DNA of 20,868 nt from Deltaproteobacteria bacterium. GTDB taxonomy: Bacteria > SAR324 > NAC60-12. The stretch covers positions 1 through 20,868 of the forward strand of contig PBZZ01000025.1 of assembly GCA_002730365.1 (NCBI GenBank), written 5' to 3'. Positions 15,576 through 20,868 of the stretch are shown here, piece after piece. The position numbers and the translations under genes are program-made. The notes beneath the pieces are model-generated. The model had not been told where the DNA came from. It saw nothing but the letters and a program-made list of their open reading frames with translations, and made no database searches. Position 1 is the stretch's first letter; every line of letters starts with the position of its first letter.

Positions 15576-16859
15576 TCAATAGTGTTTGGTGTGAAGTTGA
15601 ATCAATTCTGCCTCACTTCTTCCATGAAGAAGACGAATTTCATAATGCTTGACGGCAAGGTAACTGCGCAAAAATTCTTGATCGAATTTCTTTATGAAGT
15701 CTATGTCGTGCTCAAGTTGTTGAAGACATTCCTCTAGCGTTTCAGGCAAACGATAAATATTTGGATGTTTATTCTTTTGTGCACTAGACGTGGGTACAGA
15801 GGGTACTTCCTTTATGTTCTTTTCCAACCCCAGGATCCCAGCGTGAATCATCCCAGCTAGCATGAGATACGCATTCGCGCTGGCATCTGCTGTTCTCATT
15901 TCAAAATGAGTTGCCTGGTCCCCCTCCCCGATCTGTGTCATTCGAATTGCTGCCTTTCGGTCAGCTACTGCAAAATTGTTGTAGTAGGCTGTCCAACGGG
16001 GTGGTTTATAGCGCATCGGTGAAATGACACTGGGAGATGTGAAAGCGAGTAGGGCGGCCAGATGACCAAGCAATCCATTTATGAAAGACCCTGCGGGTTC
16101 AGAAACCTTGTCGTTAGTGTCAAGGTTACAGGGTTGCCCGTTCAACTTGCGTAACGAAAAATGAATGTGCAGGCCGCTGCCTACCTTGGCTTGATCAACA
16201 ATCGGTGAAAATGATAGATGCCGTTTCCTTTTGGTGGCTAGTATTTGGCCGATTGCTTTGCTCAACACCAGCTGGTCAGCTACTTCCATCGGAGAAGTGC
16301 GATTGATCGTCAATTCGTACTGGGCAGTTCCATTCTCTGAATGCAAGGACTTCAATCCCACACCAGAGCTAATCAGTAGTTCAGCGTACTCAGCAAGAAA
16401 TGTTTCTTCCTCAATAAAAGATTCAAGAGAGTAAGCATTTAAATAGCTGCGCGAGTTATCCAATAGATAAAATTCCAGCTCGATACCGATTTCGAGTTCC
16501 AGTTCATATTTCGTTCGAAGTTGACCGAGGGCATCCTCCAAAATACTTCGTGTACAAGAAGACCATGGTGAACCATCCAGGTTAAGAAATTTGCCGAAGA
16601 GCAATCGGCTATTTATCAGCCTATCCTCACTTGTAATGCTAATTGGTCTCTCAAGAGCTGGAACAAATTGTAAATCACCCACCTCCACTTCTGGCAATGG
16701 CGTAAGGGCACCAAAAAAAGTAATCAGTGCGTTGCTTGGAATCCATCCTGTTTTGCAGTCTTGAATCGGTTTTTCAGTTGGGTGACAAAGAGTTTTGCCC
16801 CTCAAAATGCCTGAGAAGTCATCTTGGCAGATGTGAAGGAAGTCTTCTGGAAAGCTCAC
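15576..16859 (-). CDS. Glutamine synthetase-like gamma-glutamyl ligase (PuuA-type)
   Basis: 427 residues with the full glutamine synthetase catalytic core. A short N-terminal beta-grasp part has DDFSGILRGK (13-22); metal ligands are E127 and E129 (GIELEF) with E175/E182 (ENGTAQYE); GSGLHIH at 227-233 supplies H231; R306, E320 and R322 (FEMR) line the glutamate/ATP site. Such type III-like members join glutamate to an amine (putrescine, ethanolamine, isopropylamine, methylamine) rather than to ammonia. Sitting in a catabolic operon right behind an importer, it probably activates an imported amine, or the amino group of an amino acid or amino sugar acid, as a gamma-glutamyl amide. It starts with GTG at 16859, 3 bp after the permease stop, with AGAGG upstream. 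No dedicated gamma-glutamyl hydrolase is in the window. Confidence 0.86.
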   Translation of the reverse strand: MSFPEDFLHICQDDFSGILRGKTLCHPTEKPIQDCKTGWIPSNALITFFGALTPLPEVEVGDLQFVPALERPISITSEDRLINSRLLFGKFLNLDGSPWSSCTRSILEDALGQLRTKYELELEIGIELEFYLLDNSRSYLNAYSLESFIEEETFLAEYAELLISSGVGLKSLHSENGTAQYELTINRTSPMEVADQLVLSKAIGQILATKRKRHLSFSPIVDQAKVGSGLHIHFSLRKLNGQPCNLDTNDKVSEPAGSFINGLLGHLAALLAFTSPSVISPMRYKPPRWTAYYNNFAVADRKAAIRMTQIGEGDQATHFEMRTADASANAYLMLAGMIHAGILGLEKNIKEVPSVPTSSAQKNKHPNIYRLPETLEECLQQLEHDIDFIKKFDQEFLRSYLAVKHYEIRLLHGRSEAELIQLHTKHY

Positions 16860-16862
16860 GTG

Positions 16863-17651
16863 TTAGCCTCTTCTTTGTGAAATATGCCAAGGAATCATCA
16901 GCCGCTCGACGAGAGTAACAATCCCAAAAAGGCCTAGCCCTAAAAGGGTCAAAAGAAATATTCCAGCGAAAGCTAGATCAGGTCTCATATTGCCAGTTAC
17001 AATTTGAATGTAGAAGCCGAGGCCTTGGTCACTACCTATGAATTCTGCAATGGCGGCCCCCACTGTGGCATTGATGGCAGCATACTTGATGCCTACAAAA
17101 CACTGGGGTAGAGCAAATGGGATGCGAATCTTCAGGAAAATTTTGATTCTAGAGGAGCCAGTGATTTGGGAAAATCGATCCAATTCCTGACTCAAGGAGC
17201 CAAAGGCCAGAATCGCATTTAGAACAATCGGGAAGAAACATACCAAAAAGACAATAATGACTTTTGGGAGCAGGCCAAAGCCCAGCCAGGAAATGAATAA
17301 GGGGGCAAAAGCAATCTTAGGGACCATTTCCACGCTGACGAGGAATGGATACAACGTTTTGCGAAGAATATTCGAAAAAGTAATCGCGACTCCAATGGGA
17401 ATCGCCAGGCAGATTGCTACCACAAATCCCAGAACAGTTTCCAAGCCAGTGATATAGGTGTATTGCATCAAACGGGGGAGGTCGGCAGCAGAGTTCGTAA
17501 TGATTTCTGAGGGCTTGTTGAGGATGTATTGTGGAACCTCAAACCAATCAATCGACCATTCCCAGAATAGGAAGAAGCAAGCGAAGAAGGCAAACATCAT
17601 CCATGATTCAGAGACCCAACGAACCAAACGCTTCAGGGCTTTTCCACTCAT
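16863..17651 (-). CDS. NitT/TauT-type ABC transporter permease
   Basis: 262-residue inner-membrane permease with about six helices, the first at roughly residues 17-35. PKIAFAPLFISWLGFG at 111-126 is the signature stretch of the nitrate/sulfonate/taurine permease family (SsuC, TauC). The conserved cytoplasmic ATPase-docking region lies at about 150-180, ending KIRIPFALP. It starts at 17651 within an ATGA overlap with the ATPase gene, so the two are translationally coupled, and ends 3 bp before the gamma-glutamyl ligase gene. With the binding protein and ATPase it makes a complete importer for a small organic compound; homologues carry sulfonates, nitrate, pyrimidine precursors or aromatic acids. 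Confidence 0.9.
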   Translation of the reverse strand: MSGKALKRLVRWVSESWMMFAFFACFFLFWEWSIDWFEVPQYILNKPSEIITNSAADLPRLMQYTYITGLETVLGFVVAICLAIPIGVAITFSNILRKTLYPFLVSVEMVPKIAFAPLFISWLGFGLLPKVIIVFLVCFFPIVLNAILAFGSLSQELDRFSQITGSSRIKIFLKIRIPFALPQCFVGIKYAAINATVGAAIAEFIGSDQGLGFYIQIVTGNMRPDLAFAGIFLLTLLGLGLFGIVTLVERLMIPWHISQRRG

Positions 17652-18415
17652 AGAACCCCATAGCCGTGAAAAACCGAGTGAATGTCCCCAATGTACTGAA
17701 TAAATCTTGGATCCTGTTTGACAGCTAGGTTTCTTGGGTAGTCCATTTCAATGTCAACGACTTTATCGATTTTTCCTGGACGAGGGCTGATCAGATAGAC
17801 CCGAGTTGACATTTGCACAGCTTCCTCAATGCTATGAGTTACCATCACTACGGTTGGTTTTTTGTCGAGCCATAGCTTCTGCAAATCTCCTCGAATATTT
17901 TCACGAGTCATCGCATCCAACTTGCCGAGTGGTTCATCCAGTAAAAGTGTCTGAGGTTGATGAATCAAAGCTTGGCAGAGTGCTGCTCTTTGCTGCATTC
18001 CACCTGACAGTTCATGGGGCATTCTTTGCTCCATACCCTTGAGCGAGACTGAATTCAATAAAGAGTCGATTTGCTCACGAAAATTTTCTGGTCTCTCCCC
18101 TCTTAATTCCAACTGTAATTCGATATTTCCAAGAACCGTTCTCCAGGGAACAAGGGTGCTATCCTGAAACATGACCCCAATGTCATTTCTCGGAGACTGA
18201 ACCGGGGTCTGATTCAAAAAAATTTTCCCTGAAGAGGGTTTTTCTAGACCAGCCAGCATCATTAACAATGTGGATTTTCCACAACCGGAAGGGCCAAGCA
18301 GTGAGACAAACTCTCCATGCTTAATGTCCAAATCAGCTGGACCAAAGGCGACTAATGGCCCGTCATCAGTCACGAAGGCCTTAGAAACCCCCTGAATCTT
18401 AATTGCTGTATTCAA
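17648..18415 (-). CDS. NitT/TauT-type ABC transporter ATP-binding protein
   Basis: 255 residues. Walker A is GPSGCGKST at 41-49, the Q-loop is Q84 (MFQDS), the signature LSGGMQQR is at 136-143, Walker B LLLDEP at 157-162 and the switch histidine is H194. VPWRTVLGNIEL (89-100) and HSIEEAV are typical of SsuB/TauB/NrtD ATPases. It powers the permease encoded next. The start is a TTG at 18415 with no convincing ribosome site, chosen because the canonical first strand (IKIQGVSKAF) begins at once and no ATG is near. Weak initiation plus the preceding stem-loop would hold this subunit below the binding protein. It belongs with the right-hand operon and should not be assumed to serve the left-hand sugar importer. 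Confidence 0.92.
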   Translation of the reverse strand: MNTAIKIQGVSKAFVTDDGPLVAFGPADLDIKHGEFVSLLGPSGCGKSTLLMMLAGLEKPSSGKIFLNQTPVQSPRNDIGVMFQDSTLVPWRTVLGNIELQLELRGERPENFREQIDSLLNSVSLKGMEQRMPHELSGGMQQRAALCQALIHQPQTLLLDEPLGKLDAMTRENIRGDLQKLWLDKKPTVVMVTHSIEEAVQMSTRVYLISPRPGKIDKVVDIEMDYPRNLAVKQDPRFIQYIGDIHSVFHGYGVL

Positions 18416-18432
18416 GATAACGAATAGAGGAG

Positions 18433-18458
18433 ATGGGAGGTTTTAACACACCTCCCAT
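18433..18458 (-). promoter_or_regulatory. Stem-loop between binding-protein and ATPase genes
   Basis: ATGGGAGGT (18433-18441) and ACCTCCCAT (18450-18458) are perfect 9-bp arms around an 8-nt loop, about 15 nt downstream of the binding-protein stop on the minus strand. On that strand the stem is followed by CTCCTCTATT, not a clean T-run, so complete termination is unlikely. The position parallels the stem-loop after the other binding-protein gene at 3140-3166. Confidence 0.65.
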
Positions 18459-18473
18459 AAGAGTTTAATTATA

Positions 18474-19463
18474 TCAGGGAATGAACTGATTAGTGTAGAA
18501 TGCCGAGGATGGATTATTTGTTTGCAGATCATTGAACTCTTTCATCAGCGAGATCATGTCTTCCCAGTCGGAGGCTACGTGATAGCCAAGTTTCCGACTT
18601 GTATTCCCCTTTGAGTAAAGAATTCCAAGAGTAACATCCAAAACAGATCGTGCTTGGGCAATGCCTGCTTCTTCTGCCATGGTACCTCCAACAATATCTG
18701 CCATAGACTTGACTGCCATGTCCGGGTTTTTCTCCGTTTCCTTGTAGGCAATCACAGAAGCACGAACAAAGCGCTCGACCAATCCAGGATTGTTTTCCAG
18801 GGTGTCTTGATGCGTAGAAATGCAGTAGCCAACCTGATTCACACCATAATCAGAATAGGCAAAGGATACGGGATCATCCCCGCCATTTGCTTTGATTTCG
18901 GCTGGCTTGTCATCCAAACCCCCGAGAATAGCCACTGCTCCTCCTGAACCTTGGAGGTAGCTTGAAACCAAGGCACCATCAGGTACATTGGTCAGATTGA
19001 CATCACTGACTGACATGCCATTGTTCTGAAGGACTAGCGGGAAGAAGGTATTCACTCCTGCATTGGCAGTTGTCAGAATTTTCTTCCCTTTCAGATCCTG
19101 AACAGTTTTTACGCCACTATCCGGTCTAACAAGAATTGCCTCCGTCCCGGTTGCGTCAATCACTCCGACAGAAACAATTGGAGCCCCCTTGGCTGCTAGA
19201 TTTACCATTGCTGCACAAGACCCGTAAGCAAAATGGCTGTCTTTGTTAGCTACAAGTCGGTGTGCGGAAGATGAACCGTTGCCAGAGCGAATATCGAGAT
19301 CAATCCCGGCGGCTTTGTACAACCCCTTATCCTTGCCATACGCAAATCCCGCATGTGAGCCATAATACATCCAGTTTAGTCGTAACCTAACTTCATCAGC
19401 AGCCTGGACAGTCGCTACAGATGTCAGTAGGACTAAGCTCAAGATAGAGATGATTTTCTTCAT
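18474..19463 (-). CDS. NitT/TauT-type ABC transporter substrate-binding protein (NMT1/SsuA-like)
   Basis: 329 residues with a clear Sec signal peptide (MKK, hydrophobic core, cleavage after VQA at about residue 21). The mature protein begins ADEVRLRLNWMYYGSHAGFA; the RLxLNWxxxxxHAGxxxAxxxGLY pattern is that of NMT1/SsuA-like proteins binding small sulfonates, pyrimidine or thiamine precursors, or similar compounds. DLKGKKILTTANAGV at about 123-137 is the usual hinge-region block. AGGAG precedes the ATG. It is the first gene of the right-hand operon, with the TATAAT box and TGTATACA operator candidate about 120 bp upstream. It should deliver the growth substrate to the permease; downstream enzymes suggest a hydroxy acid, amino acid or amine. 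Confidence 0.92.
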   Translation of the reverse strand: MKKIISILSLVLLTSVATVQAADEVRLRLNWMYYGSHAGFAYGKDKGLYKAAGIDLDIRSGNGSSSAHRLVANKDSHFAYGSCAAMVNLAAKGAPIVSVGVIDATGTEAILVRPDSGVKTVQDLKGKKILTTANAGVNTFFPLVLQNNGMSVSDVNLTNVPDGALVSSYLQGSGGAVAILGGLDDKPAEIKANGGDDPVSFAYSDYGVNQVGYCISTHQDTLENNPGLVERFVRASVIAYKETEKNPDMAVKSMADIVGGTMAEEAGIAQARSVLDVTLGILYSKGNTSRKLGYHVASDWEDMISLMKEFNDLQTNNPSSAFYTNQFIP

Positions 19464-19583
19464 TTGAACTCCTGAACAATTGCGGACATTACCGCGTGAT
19501 TACAAAATGGAGAAATGTTACACTGTACTTCACCCAAAATAATGAAGCGAAGTCTACGAACTTAAAATATGTTCGCCTTCAAC

Positions 19584-19593
19584 TTGTATACAT
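19584..19593. promoter_or_regulatory. FCD-GntR operator candidate
   Basis: TTGTATACAT contains the perfect 8-bp palindrome TGTATACA (19585-19592), which matches the GT(N)AC-type sites bound by FadR/FCD regulators. It touches the -10 box of the operon, so a bound repressor would block RNA polymerase. TGTAC-containing partial matches occur at about 19528 and 19684. The regulator of this subfamily is the last gene of the same operon. Confidence 0.55.
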
Positions 19594-19597
19594 TATA
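19592..19597 (-). promoter_or_regulatory. -10 box of the right-hand operon
   Basis: A perfect TATAAT reads on the minus strand, which would start transcription near 19584 and give a leader of about 120 nt. No good -35 element sits 16-18 bp upstream (the region reads TAATAA/AATAAA), so an activator or an alternative sigma factor may be needed, or the match is fortuitous. Confidence 0.45.
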
Positions 19598-19740
19598 AAA
19601 ACGATAAGTCTACTTTATTAAGTAAGTATGAGCGAAAAAATCCAAGAAATCTTGTCAGCTTACCAAATTTATGGAGGCTACATTGTACGAACTAGTTCAA
19701 TTGGATATGAGAGTTGATAAATAATGAAACGAAAATCAGT

Positions 19741-20505
19741 TCATAAGGAAGGAGGAAGCATGATATCAAAATTTCCCATGTAGTCTTTTCCAGTAAGCAT
19801 AAGAGCACTATTGCTCCACCTTTCGCCCAAATTTACGAAAGGCACGGTCAGCCTTGGGGAGATTCCAAGTCTTCTGGTTTCGGATTTATTAGGTAGCGAT
19901 GAATGAAGTGTACTTCCATCAAAAAATATAAATTCTCCGGGATTCAATTCTATGAATATAGAATTATTGGGCTCAAAAGCATCAATATCCGCAGTTTTCT
20001 CAAACATCTCTAAACCGTCATTCTGAATATGTGGGCACAGCTTTTTATGGCTACCAGACAAGATTTGCATACATCCATTTGATTTTTCTACATGATCAAT
20101 AGCTATCCAAGCAGATAATATGACATTGGGTGAAGGTTGAAAATATGCACTATCTTGATGCCAGGGAACACCAGTATCCCATTCATCTTGTTGGCTTAAG
20201 GGCAATTTGAGCTGAAAATTGCTTCTCCAGAGAACAATATCAGGTCCCAATATACTTTCTGCCTTTTTTGCCAAATTTGGATGAGTTAGTAACTGATACA
20301 CCGTTGAATTATCCAAATGCCGATTATGACAGAAATTTTTTTCATCTATTTTACTTTCAAGGGCTGGTTCAAAAATTTCAATATCAAGCCTTTTTCTGAA
20401 CTCAGCCATTTCTAATTCTGAAATTAGTGTTAACGGTCCGATCCAACCGTTATCGTGATATTGTTGTACTTCGTGCTTGGATAAACCTTGGCAATTTTGA
20501 TTCAT
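19741..20505 (-). CDS. Phytanoyl-CoA dioxygenase (PhyH) family oxygenase
   Basis: 254 residues from the ATG at 20505-20503; a TTG six codons upstream also opens the frame, but GGACGAG lies upstream of the ATG and no ribosome site precedes the TTG. It is a double-stranded beta-helix Fe(II)/2-oxoglutarate oxygenase. Iron ligands are H116 and D118 (WHQDSAY) and H201 (FDGSTLHSS). R218 in SPRLT probably holds 2-oxoglutarate. Q104 and K106 in NFQLKLP sit on the usual substrate-side strand. Such enzymes hydroxylate small molecules or acyl groups, and some bacterial ones act on alkylphosphonates or amino acids; the substrate is not visible. It lies on the same strand as the right-hand operon but 277 bp upstream, and 147 bp downstream of the sialidase-like gene, so it is probably its own unit or belongs with that gene. 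Confidence 0.88.
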   Translation of the reverse strand: MNQNCQGLSKHEVQQYHDNGWIGPLTLISELEMAEFRKRLDIEIFEPALESKIDEKNFCHNRHLDNSTVYQLLTHPNLAKKAESILGPDIVLWRSNFQLKLPLSQQDEWDTGVPWHQDSAYFQPSPNVILSAWIAIDHVEKSNGCMQILSGSHKKLCPHIQNDGLEMFEKTADIDAFEPNNSIFIELNPGEFIFFDGSTLHSSLPNKSETRRLGISPRLTVPFVNLGERWSNSALMLTGKDYMGNFDIMLPPSL

Positions 20506-20652
20506 AGAAAATTTCTCGTCCAAAATTGTCGAAAACTATTGGATCTAGTCCTATAAAAGTTTAAAAAAGGACGATTTGAAAGCAATCTGAAATTTTGAAA
20601 ATACATTTATAATGAGATAGAACATGTTTAAAATGACTGATAATTGCCTCAT

Positions 20653-20868
20653 TTACTTATCATCCACCTTAAACCTTGTAGCCTGAAGAAATTGGATTGG
20701 ATTAGTTTCATTAGACCATTCATGGTAGCAAGCCACTACAGTACCATCCAGAGTTTGAGCAACTGTTGGATAAGAAATATGCTGAAAAACCCCCGGATGA
20801 TTATAGTTTATATCCCCACCACTTTGAAAAAGACCTGCACCAGAACCCAGACTTGAAGAAGGTCTGTC
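20653..20868 (-). CDS. Sialidase/BNR-like protein, C-terminal fragment
   Basis: The frame is open from the right edge to a TAA at 20655-20653, giving the last 71 residues of a protein that starts outside the window. It contains HPGVFQHISYPTVAQTLDGT followed by VVACYHEW, resembling the YPT(V/I)-----DG-(L/V)---Y strand of sialidase superfamily (BNR_2) beta-propellers, where the last blade closes near the C-terminus. It ends FKVDDK with no anchor. The propeller assignment rests on one short block, and whether it cleaves sialic acid or another sugar cannot be told. The following 147 bp hold no clear terminator, so read-through into the PhyH gene is possible. Confidence 0.6.
   Translation of the reverse strand, partial: DRPSSSLGSGAGLFQSGGDINYNHPGVFQHISYPTVAQTLDGTVVACYHEWSNETNPIQFLQATRFKVDDK

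Noticed and set aside
15576..16859. Housekeeping glutamine synthetase for ammonia assimilation
   Set aside because: Sequence blocks and length resemble PuuA-like ligases and the gene is embedded in a catabolic operon.
1..20868. CRISPR array, insertion sequence, prophage or tRNA-linked island
   Set aside because: No regularly spaced repeats, transposase or integrase frames, terminal inverted repeats or tRNA cloverleaf were seen on reading both strands.

Overview
The window looks like a chromosomal catabolic region of a free-living, Gram-negative heterotroph, moderately AT-rich by eye. Signs of this are periplasmic binding proteins with Sec signal peptides, two binding-protein ABC importers, FCD-GntR and SorC-type regulators, and frequent GTG/TTG starts. 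A marine proteobacterium (for example of SAR324 type) would fit, but nothing here proves the taxon. I saw no tRNA, rRNA, insertion sequence, phage gene or CRISPR array.

Left part, sugar or polyol module. On the minus strand (1-1230) a SorC-type sugar-sensing repressor is followed by the N-terminus of an FGGY sugar kinase that runs off the left edge. Divergently, on the plus strand (1710-11747), lie a sugar-binding protein, two MalF/MalG-type permeases, a 58-residue two-helix membrane protein, a class II aldolase fused to a short-chain dehydrogenase (RhaD/RhaE type), an AraM-like sn-glycerol-1-phosphate dehydrogenase translationally coupled to a HAD phosphatase, a second class II aldolase of FucA type, and a YbjJ-like MFS transporter. 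The implied route is import, phosphorylation, retro-aldol cleavage, then oxidation or reduction of the fragments. The importer's ATPase and any sugar isomerase are absent from the window. The 479-bp divergent spacer holds a palindromic candidate operator and a strongly structured leader.

Right part, acid/amine module. A compact minus-strand operon (19463 down to 11760) encodes a NitT/TauT-type importer (binding protein, ATPase, permease), a glutamine-synthetase-like gamma-glutamyl ligase, a DapA/NanA-family lyase, a 2-hydroxyacid dehydrogenase, a mandelate-racemase-type enolase-superfamily enzyme and an FCD-GntR regulator. Gaps are 0-21 bp or small overlaps from the ATPase onward. The combination suggests import of a small acid or amine, gamma-glutamylation, dehydration, retro-aldol cleavage and reduction; I do not recognise a described pathway with this set. 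A TGTATACA palindrome directly adjoins a perfect TATAAT box upstream and probably binds the GntR protein.

Right edge. A PhyH-family non-haem Fe(II)/2-oxoglutarate dioxygenase lies downstream of the C-terminal end of a sialidase/BNR-like protein that runs off the right edge, both on the minus strand.

Most attractive for follow-up: the unassigned right-hand operon, the folded 1535-1709 leader with its abutting short ORF, the coupled AraM/HAD pair beside two class II aldolases, and stem-loops placed just after both binding-protein genes.
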